Below are positions 32,713 to 44,660 of a DNA stretch of 62,000 nucleotides, piece by piece. Under the pieces are notes generated by a model. The model worked only from the letters and a program-made list of their open reading frames with translations, did not search any database and was not told the origin of the DNA. Position numbers and translations under genes: made by a program. The stretch is from Cristatella mucedo (Eukaryota > Bryozoa > Phylactolaemata > Cristatellidae). The stretch is taken from contig WPIO01000004.1 of NCBI GenBank assembly GCA_009760855.2, forward strand, positions 140,001 through 202,000. Reading direction: 5' to 3'. Position 1 is the first letter of the stretch; each line of letters opens with the position of its first letter.

Positions 32713-33286
32713 GCTGGAGACCAAAACTTCCAGCAGTGACGCGTAATAGACGTGTAATTCTACTATGACTCAGTGAAGCGAGTCCACGGGCAGTGAGCTG
32801 TTCGTATTTATACAAACACACATATCCGGACGCGCTTTCTTGCGATCGCTACGTCATATCTAGAATGCAGTGAGAACCTGTGCTCGGCCGTGTTAGAAAA
32901 ATGCGGCAAGCGCGACGTGCTTGCACGCTAAGCTTCATTTCGCATTCCGCTTAAGTCGGCGTAGCGTCCTGCACGCTCCGGTCGCGCGCCGTCACTCAGT
33001 TTCCTCATGCCCGGAGCGAAGACTCGCGTCATTCATCCAGGCTGCGATTAGTGGGATTCAACCACACGGATCTTCGAAATCGCGGGCGCGTCCTGGATTA
33101 TGCCTCGGGTTTGACTTTGACCTTTCAAGGAGCTGTCGCTAATCGGGCGGCCCAGCCGCCAAACGCAACTTAACGGGTCGGCTCAGAAGTGTCGGGGGTG
33201 CTACCCTACGCCAATATGCTCGCAGTTGACACACTGCCCAGAGTCTTCTGAGCTCCACATAAAAGCACCAACATTAGAGGCTGAGA
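32713..33286. other. Unique sequence, no gene seen
   Basis: A 73-codon frame (32921-33142) has no recognisable features. Confidence 0.35.
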
Positions 33287-33962
<676 letters not shown>

Positions 33963-34303
33963 CACCATAATTCCTGCTTTTCGCGAAAGCGTTAGCATGC
34001 GTGTTATCGCGCTGCTCCGGTAACAGTAATCAAGCTGGCTCTCTGGACCGCCGCTCAACCTCTAGCGCGTGTCTTTACCCTATAATTCCATTAAAGTAAG
34101 TATCTATCCTGCCTTAAATCTCCTTGCGAATGGAGCTGATAGGGGCGTGCGTACTGCTCAGCTAGAGGTGCACCGATTGTGCTGGAGGTAACGCCGTCAT
34201 ATCGCCAACGGCGGCGGCGCATTGCGCTTTGCCTGTGCCCGTGCAGGTGTCGCCTTCTCTCATTAGGCTTCTAATCAGCTCTCTAATCTGCCCTCGGTCT
34301 CAT

Positions 34304-34832
34304 GTCTGATGAGCTCCTACACTAGGTCAATAATTCGCGTTTAGCGCTAAATTAAAAATATTGGCAGACGTGTGCAATAGGATTACAAGAGCGCTCGAAA
34401 CCACCCAGTCAACCTCCAGATGGCATGCCCGCGGTGGCAGCGGCAGCGGACGTTGCAACTTGCCTTTGACTCTCTGGCAATTGATAGCAATAGTTATGTT
34501 AGTACTGGTATTAATAACGACGGCACTAGTCAGAATGGCTTGCTTGTAATTCGCCGTATGAGAATTAAACCTCTGTCCAGGTGCTTTACAAATCGCGGCT
34601 AGAGAATCAATAACCTTTCGTAAATGACGCGTACGGTGTCACGTCTCGACCAACATACAAATGCAAACAAGTTTAGCGCTCCGCAGCCGGCGCATGCCGC
34701 GGTACACCAGCTGCTGCACACAGAGTCGCCGCCGTTAGGTGGGACCCCTGGCACTCACTGGCTGGCACTCGCACCGAACGTAGATGACACTCTTGTCTGA
34801 TGAGTTCCTACACTAGGTCGATAATTCCGCCG
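34304..34832. repeat. Pair of ~33-bp direct repeats 494 bp apart
   Basis: 'tctgatgagctcctacacta' plus 'ggtcaataattc' at 34304-34335 recurs with two differences at 34797-34828. The DNA between is unique and non-coding. The repeats could bound a deletion-prone or duplicated unit. Confidence 0.7.
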
Positions 34833-35086
34833 TCTTGCATCCCGGGCATCCAACCGTAGCTTGCACTGAGTCGTGACCAGGTAAGCGCGCTGAGCGCACG
34901 GGAAAAACCACGGACAAGGTCGCTCGCCGGGGGGGGGGGCAGCGGCGGGAAAGCGGAGCGGTGCTGAGGGCGCCAGCGCCGGCAAACGCGGCGCAGCAGC
35001 GTGACGGCCGAGGCTGCGCTTCGAGATCGTGGCGGCTTTGTCTCGCCGGATCTGACGTCAGCGCTCAGGGAAGGCGAGTAGCGAGA

Positions 35087-35181
35087 GAGCTGGCTGCGAA
35101 GCTGCGCTTCGCAGCCAGCTCGAGAAGCGACGACTCCTACGGCCTCGCTGCTCGATGAGCGAGCGAGCGAGCTCATCGAGC
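35087..35181. repeat. Two perfect inverted repeats
   Basis: Arms of 15 bp at 35087-35101 and 35107-35121 ('gagctggctgcgaag') have a 5-nt loop. Arms of 11 bp at 35150-35160 and 35171-35181 ('gctcgatgagc') have a 10-nt loop made of GAGC units. Confidence 0.9.
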
Positions 35182-35199
35182 GAGCGACGAGCGTAAGGA

Positions 35200-35377
<178 letters not shown>

Positions 35378-35539
35378 CCGAGCTCTTGAGGAGCGGGAGG
35401 CGACGGGTGTCCGTCGGCACGACGACTTCCATCGCTCCTCAGCTCTGCACATTTAAAAACGGCTGCAGCCGATGAAACGAACGCTCTCGACGGCTGATTC
35501 GGCCGTTGACTTATTTGATGGATTGGCAGACGAGCGGGC

Positions 35540-35591
<52 letters not shown>

Positions 35592-35752
35592 GTCCAGCAG
35601 CAGCGGGGCTCTAATCTGCCACATGAATCCTCGAGACAGTCGGCTCCAGTGCTGACAAGCCGACGGATGCTCTCGCGGTCGTCACAGTGAAACGGCGGCG
35701 TGCTAAATCAGCCAGACTCCGATTGTCTTAATTATACGTGTTTCATTAATTA

Positions 35753-35928
35753 CAGTCGACTCCGCTTATATTGAATAAGCTCGGGCCGGCAAATGGCCAT
35801 TCTTATAGGCGGTGCAGTCCCGTGTGTGGAGTGAGACTACAGCTCGAGTAAATCTGGGACATGGAACTGCTATTTTTATAAGCGGAGTATTCCTATATTC
35901 GAAATTCTTATAAGGGCTGAGTCGACTG
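35753..35928. mobile_element. MITE of Tc1/mariner (pogo/Tigger-like) type
   Basis: The 176-bp element starts CAGTCGACTCCGCTTAT and ends in the inverted GAGTCGACTG, flanked by TA on both sides (35751-35752 and 35929-35930). A subterminal 'ataagcgga' is repeated in inverted form. It has no coding capacity. A TA target duplication and CAGT... termini are standard for pogo/Tigger relatives; the assignment is by terminus pattern only. Confidence 0.75.
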
Positions 35929-36015
35929 TACTAATGCCAGGAACCAATAGGATATGCGGTGATCTCTCGCCAAGGCCACGTTTAAGCAGAAGCAGTAGTA
36001 ATACGCTGCGAAATT

Positions 36016-38099
36016 GTTCCTCCCGGTGCTAGGGAGTGGCCTCGGGCCACACCTAGCGTGGTATGGACCTTTACCTGATTTCTTCGAGATACCTTCGGGT
36101 ATTCCGTTGTTATCTTCGCTGTGACTACTAATGAGCTGTCCTTGTATATGCTACATAAAACAGGACCTGCTTAGCATAAGGTGCGATGTCGCCATTTGTC
36201 GATACCTACCGGCGGGCCTTCTCCGGCGGGTCAGTGAGAACCTTCCTGCATCCTGCGTTCGCCCTATCAACAGCTCGGCTATCAAACCCACGAATCGTAA
36301 GTTTAAAGCGCTGAATAGTACTCGTTACGGTAGTAGCTCACATGCCGTGCCTCAACATGTTGTGAAACGTCGACCGGCGGCCATTAATAAGGTCCAATTC
36401 GAACTCGACGGGCCCTCACCTGCTGGGCCGGATATACGCGGTCGTGAATACAAGCCGTTTCATCGGCGTCGCGAAGTTGTTGGTCAGCCTCTTAAATTCC
36501 GCCTACTAAATTTCCGTTCGCTAAAAACCAAGGGGTTACTCATCCGCGATCAGGTGGTCCAGGAGAACCTAGATGCGTTTCTGCTAACCGAAACTTGGAT
36601 GACGCCTTGTTCCAGTAGCTGTATATCTGAGACCACATCACCCGGGTTCTCATTTTATCAGTTCATGCGTTCTGACAAGGTTGGTTTCGGGTTTTAATTG
36701 TTTTTCGTGAATCGTTTGGCTGTAAGATGTGCAGTTTTTCCGCACGAGCCATCGTATGAATCAGTTTCAATCATGTCCTCATCAAAGACAATGCCTCTCA
36801 CTGTTGCGATTTACCGAACTCATTTCGGCGGTCTAAACTTGTTTGTAAAGGTATTTTCGGAGTTTCTCGCTAAAATATTCGTGTGCGACAGGCCATAACC
36901 GATTGTTGGAGACTTCAAAATTCACGTTGAAAACCCTAGCAACAGTCAGGTCCGCTCATTTCTTGACTGTCTGGAGAATTTTGGTTCGGTCCAATACGTT
37001 AATTATACCACCCACGTCGGTGGCCATATTCTAGATCTCGTAATCACTAAGGTTGTCTTCTCCACTGACCTTGTGGTGTGCCCGCTGACCCTCTCGGATC
37101 ATTGTTCGGCCACTTTTACTGCTCCTGCTCCCTTGTACGTTCAGGGTAATGTCGAACTTGTCAAGCGACGTAACTTACAAAGCATTGACGTAGACACATT
37201 TTTGAAATCTGTTTGTGGTGCAGGTCTTCTTGATCTGCACCCAGACTCGACAGGCAGCCTCGATACCCTCACTGATAAAGTGAACACGACACTCAGGAGT
37301 GCTCTTGAAAAGCATGCTCCCGTTCATTTCATCCGTGAACAGAGTCGCAGAGATTTCTTTTAATTTACAAAAAACTTCAAAAGATGCGCCATGTTAAGCT
37401 CAGGCTTGAACGTCGTTTTAACAAATCGGGGTCTGATGCAGATCTAGTGAATTTTAAAGATTTCTTTTGAGTTTACATCCGGAAGCTTTAAAAAGCCGGG
37501 GCTTCTATATTCACTCGAAAACTTGATTCCTGCCAGTCGGACCCTAAACAGATTTATAAGACAGTAAACCATTTACTGGCCAATGCTGAGAGGTCTGACT
37601 TCCCAGATAATAACGGCTCAGCCGTAAGGTTTCCAGCCTTTGTTGCTAAAAAATGTGTGCACATTCGTGCCTCCTTAAAGCCCCCTCACAGTAAAGCAAT
37701 TGTGAAATCACAACCTGTAACCTTCCTTAAAAGTATTCCGGGAATTCTGCATGTAATGTGGCTATCTTAGGTCTAGAAAATGAGCTGATCTCCTGAAGAC
37801 CCTATACATCATCACTATGGTCTTCACTGGCAGACCAACTTAACCCTGCCATAACCGAGATTTTTTTAATGCTTCTTTGGTAAAAGGGGTCGTACCCAAA
37901 TTCTTCATATCGGCAATCGTTAGACCCATACTTAAAAGCCTGGATTAGATACAGAGGTCCTTGCAAACTATCGCCCAGTTTTTCTTCTTCCTTTCTTGTC
38001 AAAGATTCTTGAAAGAATTGTTGCTGAGCAGCTGGTTGAACATATTGAAAAGAATGAAATGTCAGAAAGATTCCAATCATTCTCGAATGAAATGTCAGA
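36016..38099 (+). mobile_element. LINE-B, 5' part of a split near-complete copy
   Basis: It starts at the same base context as the copy at 48006 ('cctcccggtgctagggagtg' against 'cctccccgcgctaaagagcg'), so this is probably the true 5' end. A leader of about 115 bp, ORF start, endonuclease and early RT (FLPFLSKILERIVAEQLVEH) follow, up to the codons for RFQS at about 38090. The element then stops inside the RT and resumes at 43228 in the correct frame. The LINE-A pair lies between. Confidence 0.85.
36131..37363 (+). pseudogene. LINE-B ORF, N-terminal region and endonuclease (broken)
   Basis: The start MSCPCICYIKQDLLSIRCD is shared with the copy at 48122. About 110 residues of basic linker precede an APE-type endonuclease. 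Its TETW motif (LLTETWMTP), a degenerate Asp-x-Asn strand (GDFKIHVENP) and LSDH near the C-terminus are visible. An in-frame stop follows VGFGF at 36695-36697, with further breaks at about 36896 and 37361. The SDH histidine that the LINE-A copy at 38100 has lost is kept here. The ORF is dead because of its stops. Confidence 0.8.
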
Positions 38100-38265
38100 A
38101 ACATTCTCGCCTCCTGACATAGAGTGCTTTAACGTGCGTTCGTATTCGTTGCAGAATCCTTCCGAAAACCGAAGTTCTTGCGAACATCGTATACGGAAAC
38201 GATACAGCTAAGACCTGTTTAAAGTTAATCTGATTGTTATTTGACCGTAGCGCGTAAGAAATTAC

Positions 38266-41200
38266 GTGCCTATGGACATCAAAACGCTTATCGCTTCGGG
38301 CTGCTCGGTCTCCCACGCCGGGGCTACGCCGGCGGCTGCCTTAGCTACGCCGACGGCTAGTAACCTGCTTGTTAGTTATGATCATCAGCAGCTGCTATCG
38401 CTTCGTCATTGTAGATCAAATGCATTCCTAGATATTAATGTTGTTGCTAAGATTCATGAACTATGCGTAAACAAAAGAACAGCACCCCGTAGCAGACGCC
38501 GTTCGTTGGACGGGAACTTCGAGCTGACTACCCGCTCGTTTGGTATTCCTAGCATTGTCTCGAACCGCTCAGGACGCTCCCCCACATGCGTCACTGTAAA
38601 TCTCTCTAACTTAGTGGTCATCAAGCCTGTTGTAACTCCATCGCTCAGACTTAACGCTTGCCTTTGGAATCCTCGCTCAATTTGCAATAAACCTCTGGTA
38701 ATAAGCGACCTTATTTCTGAAACTGGTATCGACCTGCTCACCCTAACCGAAACTTGGCTGAAATCGATAAACTGCCCGACAATTAAAGACGACACTCCAT
38801 CTGGTTTCTCCTTCTTTCACATCCCTAGATCAATCAAAACTGGAGGTGGAGTTGCTATTATCGTGCACTCGAAATTCAACTTCAAGCCATTTGCAGTACC
38901 CTCGAAGCAGTCTTTTGAATCGATTGTCTTGGCCTCGCCCGAAAAAAGCTACCAATAGTGGCAGTAGTCTATCGCCCACCAGGTACCGAATCCTCCTTTA
39001 TCCCAGATTTCTCCGATCTCATTTCGATTCTGTGTGCAATAAATTGATCCCTCATCGTTATGGGTGATTTCAACGTTCATTTTGATAACTTATCTGACGC
39101 TTTCAACACCGAATTTCGTGCATTGACTGACTCATTGTCTCTTGTGGCTCATGTACATGGCCCTACCCACATCAAGAGTCACACACTTGACCAGATATTT
39201 TCATACAACTGCACTTTGTCATCACCAATTATTACCAAATCCAGCTTATCTGACCAAATGCAGATCTCATTCAATCTACAGTGTGTGCCCACCTCCTCGC
39301 CTAAAATAACCTGTGAATCGCGAAACCTCAAGACCCTTGACATCGATGCTGTCCGTACAAGAATATCTGGTTCACCTCTGTGCTCAGTTCTCCCTCCGAT
39401 CTGTCATCACTGGTAGATAGCTACAACACAACACTAGCTGACACGCTCGACGAGTTTGCACCTCTGACAAAGCACACTGTGCGCCCCCGCCCAGACGGCC
39501 TATGGTTTACCACAGACATTAAACTAGCCAGATCTACTAAACGAAAGCTTGAAAAACATACAAAAGATACGGACTAACTGTCCATCGACAGGCATATGAA
39601 GACTACTGTAGGTCGTACCAATCGATCCTAGCAAAGGCCAAATCTAGCTACTATAGAAACATTGTTGAATCACAAATGCATAATCCAAAAACGCTGATGT
39701 CGACAATAAACCGTCTCCTCAACCGTTCCCAGATTAGCTCCTTACCTGATGATCTTTGTGATGATCTAGCCGATCGCTTCTCTCGATTCTTTGTGCAGAA
39801 GATAGACAAGATCAGAGAATCCACCCCTGCGATGACAACGTCCCCACTAAAATGCTGTTCCTCGGTTCCTGGCTGCTCCTTAATGTCTGCATTTAAGCAG
39901 GTCACTAGTGATCTAGTCCCAAAGTTCGTATCTCAATCAAAGAAGCCAACAAGTCCTCAGGACCCTATTCCCACTGTCCTGCTCCTACGTTGCATCGATC
40001 TGCTGCTGCCATGCATAACTAACATAATTGATATGTCATTAGCCTCAGGTCATGTCCCAGTACCTTTCAAAAAAGCTGTAGTCAGGCCACTTCTCAAGAA
40101 AACTACACTTGACCAAGAGAACTTAAGCAGCTACCGCCCAGTTTCCCTTCTACCACTCCTATCAAAGACACTCGAACAGGTCGTCGCGGACCAGCTGAAC
40201 TCGTATATCGAAACCTCACACCTTGCTAGTAAGTTCCAGTCTGGCTTTAGAGCTAATCACTCCACAGAGTCAGCATTGCTTAGGGTATACAACGACCTAC
40301 TTAGGAATGCAGACATGGGTAGAGTGTCTCTGCTTGTTTTGCTCGATCTTTTGGCAGCTTTTGATACCATCGACCTCACACCTTGCTAGTAAGTTCCAGT
40401 CTGGCTTTAGAGCTAATCACTCCACAGAGTCAGCATTGCTTCGGGTATACAACGACCTACTTAGGAATGCAGACTTGGGTAGAGTGTCTCTTCTTGTTTT
40501 GCTCGATCTTTCGGCAGCTTTTGATACCATCGATCACAAAGTACTTCTAGAGCGCCTCTCATCTCGCCTGGGCATCACTGGCACTGCTCTGCAGTGGTTC
40601 AGGTCCTATCTCAGTGGGAGACTACAGAGTGTTGACGTGAATGGACAAAGATCATCTGAAGTACCTCTAAAATATGGAGTACCTCAGGGCTCTGTGCTAG
40701 GTCCGGTCCTTTTCACCGTTTATACTCTCCCTCTTGCTGATGTGATTGCCAAGCACAATCTAGGCTTTCACTTCTATGCGGATGACACTCAGTTGTACCT
40801 TTGCTTTGATCCCTCCCAGCCTTCGAGCACCTCAAATTCTCTCAACTCACTTGCTGCATGCATTGATGACATCCGATCATGGATGGCAGCAAATTTTCTA
40901 AAACTAAACGATGATTAAACTAACTTACTAGTTATGGGCAAACCTAGTGTTATTCAGAAATTGGAAAGGCTGACTTTCAAAATTGGCTCTGCCAGCATAT
41001 CTCCAGTTGCATCAGCTCGAAATCTAGGTGTCATATTCCAAAGCGACCTCTCGTTAGACGACCACATCAGCTCCACAGTCAAATCAGCCTATTTTCAGCT
41101 TCATAACATTGCTAAAATTAGGGCTTGTTTAGATAAGGATACCACGTCCAAGTTGGTCCATGCATTCGTGACATCTCGTCTCGACTTCTGCAACTCACTG

Positions 41201-41635
41201 CTTACTGGCCTACCAGCATGTGCGATCAGGCGATTGCAGCTGGTGCAAAACTCTGCAGCTAGGCTTGTCTGTCGTGAGCGTCGCAGTTGCCACATTACTC
41301 CACTTCTCGCCGACCTGCACTGGTTACCAGTCAAGCAACGGATTGACTTCAAGGTTTTGTCGCTCACTTTTAGGTCTCTTCATTCTATGGCTCCAGCCTA
41401 TCTTTCAGAGATACTACCCCATCAGGCAAAGCATCGTACCACTCGCTTTTCGGAATCCAGCAGTCTAGAAATACCTCGTACAAACCTTAAATCCTTTGGA
41501 GACCGTGCATTTAGCTCGTTTGGTCCCACAGCCTGGAACTCCCTCCCGACCTGCATCAGAACATCCCGTGACCTGACCACATTTAAAAGAAACTTAAAAA
41601 CATACCTATTTAGGACAGCATTTAGTGGGTCCTTG
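38266..41635 (+). pseudogene. LINE-A endonuclease/reverse transcriptase ORF (broken)
   Basis: Segment 38266-38958 has the endonuclease N-terminal half (LLTLTETWLKS). After a frameshift, 39060-39416 has GDFNVHFDN and the active-site region, which reads LSDQ instead of the family SDH. Then come the linker (39380-39577), RT fingers (39676-40389), RT palm (about 40223-40918, with GVPQGSVLGP and the catalytic YADD at 40775-40786) and the C-terminal region (40934-41638). A 160-bp tandem duplication at 40214-40533 shifts the frame within the RT. A stop follows LKLNDD at 40916. RT catalytic residues persist but no full-length protein is possible. Confidence 0.85.
40214..40533. repeat. 160-bp tandem duplication inside LINE-A RT
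   Basis: 40214-40373 and 40374-40533 are nearly identical (about four differences), beginning 'cctcacaccttgctagtaag'. The length is not divisible by three. The junction shares the bases 'acc'. The other LINE-A copy (2487-5150) has one copy, so the duplication is private to this element. Confidence 0.9.
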
Positions 41636-41876
41636 TGATTCGTCCTCGATGTGCTTATGCGTGCTGACACTGTTCATGCTGCCACTAACCACATTTGCAT
41701 GCTGACCCAGTGCATGTAACCCCTAACCATGTTATTCATTTTGTTTGTTTTTCAAGCATGATTTTACTTACTATTCTATTGCGTATCACTTTGCAGCAAA
41801 TGTAAAGCGCCTAGAAAGAGATTAAGTTCTCTGAGGGCGCTTTATCAAGTGCAATATTATTATTATTATTATTATT

Positions 41877-43227
41877 ATCACAAAGTTCTTCTAGAGCGCC
41901 TCTCATCTCGCCTGGGCATCACTCTCACTGCTCTGCAGTGGTTCAGGTCCTATCTCAGTAGGCGACTCCAGAGTATTGACATGAATGGACAAAGATCATC
42001 CGAGGTACCTCTAAAATATTGCGTACCTCAGGGCTCCGTGCTAGGTCCGGTTCTTTTCACGGTTTATACTCTGCCTCTTGCTGATGTGATTGCCAAGCAC
42101 AATCTAGGCTTTCACTTCTATGCGGATGACACTCAGTTGTACCTTTGCTTTGATCCCTCCCAGCCTTCGAGCACCTCAAATTCTCTAAACTCACTAGCTG
42201 CATGCATTGATGACATCTGCATATGGATGGCAGCAAATTTTCTAAAACTAAACGATGATAAAACTAACTTACTAGTTATGGGCAAACCCAGTGGCATTCA
42301 GTGATTAGAAAGGCTGACTCTCAAAATTGGCTCTGCCAGCATATCTCCAGTTGAATCAGCTCGAAATCTAGGTGTCTCATTTATAAGCGACCTCTCGTTA
42401 GACGACCATATCAGCTCCACAGTCAAATCCGCCTATTTTCAGCTTCATAACATTGCTAAAATTCGGGCTTGTTTAGATAAAGATACCACATTTAAGTTGG
42501 TCCATGCATTCGTGACATTCCGTCTCGGCTTCTGCAACTCACTGCTTACTAGCCTAACAGCATGTGCGATCAGGCGATTGCAGCTGGTGCAAAACTCTGC
42601 AGCTAGGCTTGTCTGTCATGAGCGTTACAGTTGCCACATTACTCCACTTCTCGCTGACCTGCACTGGCTTCCAGTCAAGCAACGGATTGACTTCAAGGTT
42701 TTGTCGCTCACTTTTAGGTCCCTTCATTCTATGGCTCCAGCCTATCTCTCAGATATACTACCCCATCAGGCCAAGCATCGTACCACCTGCTTTTCGGAAT
42801 CCAACAGTCTACAAATACCTTGTACAAACCTTAAATCCTTTGGACACCGTGCATTGAGGAGAGTTTGTATGCTATCAAAGCCTGGAACTCCCTCCCGACC
42901 TGCGTCAGAACATCCCCTGACCTGACCACATTTAAAAGGAACTTATAAACACACCTATTTAAAAACACACCTATTTAGGACAGCATTTAGTGGGTTACTG
43001 TGATTTGTCCTTGATGTGCATATGCGTGCTGACACTGTGCATGCTGCCACTAACCACATTTGCATGCTGACCCTGTGCATGTCACCCTTAACCATATTAT
43101 TCAATTTGTTTGTTTTTCAAGCATGATCTTACGTACCATTCAATTGCATTTCCCTTTGCAGCAACTGTAAAGCGCCTAGAGAGAGATTAAGTTCTCTGAG
43201 GGCGCTTTATCAAGTGCATTATTGTTA
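41877..43227 (+). mobile_element. LINE-A, 5'-truncated copy abutting the previous tail
   Basis: It begins at 'tcacaaagttcttctagagc' (IDHKVLLERL codons) directly after the ATT tail of the preceding element. It runs through RT (open 41849-42304, YADD kept) and the C-terminal region (42497-42925, broken) to a hairpin and a short 'attattgttattt' tail. A duplicated 'aaacacacctatttaggac' occurs near 42946-42980. LINE-B resumes immediately after the tail. Confidence 0.9.
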
Positions 43228-44660
43228 TTTATCAGGGTTCAAGAGGCAGCACTCCACTGAAACTGCTCTCCTCAGTATTAATAATGACATTCTACTTGGC
43301 AACCACGACGGAAATGTCACTGCCCTAGCCTCTTCTGCTAGATCTTTCTGTTGCCTTCGACTCCATCGATCACGAGGTTCTACTTGAACGATTGAGAATG
43401 ACGATCCGTCTGGCAGACGAAGCACTGGCGTGGTTTAAATCGTACTTGTCTGATCGTGTTCAATCCATGTCGTGTGGGGGTCAGGTCCCACACACGAGAC
43501 AGGTCACCTGTGGAGTCCCTCAAGGACCTGTACTCGGTTCCTTTCTGCTCTCCATTTACACTCAACCTCTGGGAAACGTGATTAAGGCCAATAGAGTAAA
43601 ACATCACTTTTATGCTGACGATACTCAGCTGTATTTGTCATTCAAACCGTCGGAAGCTGCTGCAGCAACTGAGAAGCTGGATGCTTGCCTTGCCGGCATT
43701 CAATCCTGGATGTCGGAAAACTTCTTGAAACTAGGCGACGACTAAAACCGAACTGCCGCTCATAGACCACCCTAGGCGTGTGGCTGGATTAAAAGACATT
43801 GCTCTTCTAATAGGTGATGCTGTTGTGCGACCATCACCACGTGCTCGAAATCTAGGTGTCGTTGTCGACAGCTGCCTAAATTTTAAAAGCTTTATTCAGA
43901 AGACTGCTTCTACAGCTAGCCAACACATCAGATCATTATCTAAGACTATGAGCTGTCGTCCACAGCGGTTTGCAAAAAATTTAACTAGCTGCTTAGTTTT
44001 GTCTCGGCTTAGTTATTCAAAGTCCTTTTTGGCTGGGCTACCAAAGAAAGCAACTTGGCCACTGCAGCTGACTATGAATATAGCTGCAAGGCTAGTCTTC
44101 AAGTCCCAGAGGTTTTAGCACGCTTTCTCTTTGCTTAATGAGCTAGGATGGCTGCCGGTTGATCAACGGAAACTGAGCAAAGTTCTTACGCTGACCCACA
44201 AGGCCCACCACGGCTTGGCTCCTTCGTACCTAGTGAACTGCTGCACCAGTTTCAGCCTCTTCGCGCCCTCAGTTCCCGTGTGGACGATAAATTGGCTGTT
44301 CAATTTCTCCGCTTAAAGACCTTTGGTGACAGAAGCTCTAGCTCTGCAGGTCGTAGACTGTGTAAATTGCTTCCGAAATTCTCACGCAACCACAACTACT
44401 GTCCTGCTGCCGACTATGGCTCATCCTTTTCAGCGGTCCTGAGCTGCTACTTCCATGCTGCTCACTACCTCAACTGCTCTCCGGACTCTGCTATGCTTCC
44501 CACTTTCTCTTCGTTGCGTAAGACGAAGACTGTTGGCTACCGAATGCGTACCGAAAGCCGCTCAGGATGTGAGTGCGCTATACAAAACTCTCCTACGTAA
44601 CATCCACATTGTGTTTATGGTTTTGTGGAGTTACAGACGGAGACACGTTACATTACTCGT
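43228..44660 (+). mobile_element. LINE-B, 3' part of the split copy
   Basis: It resumes at 'tcagggttcaagaggcagca', coding SGFKRQHSTETALLS, exactly where 38090 stopped. RT follows (43392-43745; GVPQGPVLGS, then YADD in HHFYADDTQLYL), then the C-terminal domain (MNIAARLVFKSQRF) and the 3' end 'gtggagttacagacggagac'. There is no ATT tail. Adding the two halves gives a LINE-B of about 3.5 kb. Confidence 0.85.
43392..44600 (+). pseudogene. LINE-B reverse transcriptase and C-terminal region (broken)
   Basis: Pieces in order are the RT palm at 43392-43745, with YADD and SWMSENFLKLGDD followed by a stop, the thumb/C-terminal region at 43780-44118, and the end of the ORF at 44131-44316 and 44280-44600, closing with GCECAIQNSPT. 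Compared with the cleaner copy at 48296-48823, there are at least three frame breaks. It would have served target-primed reverse transcription of LINE-B RNA. Confidence 0.8.

Larger units (their letters stand above)
38100..41876 (+). mobile_element. LINE-A, near-complete copy inserted in LINE-B
   Basis: This is the longest LINE-A in the window: 5' leader (exact 5' edge uncertain, 38091-38220), an endonuclease-linker-RT-C-terminal ORF in pieces, 3' UTR, hairpin block and an ATT tail at about 41850-41876. No separate ORF1 was seen, which fits some L2-type elements. A 17-bp sequence, 'gaatgaaatgtcagaaa', occurs in LINE-B just before the junction and again at the start of this insert, probably as filler at the 5' junction. 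Confidence 0.9.
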
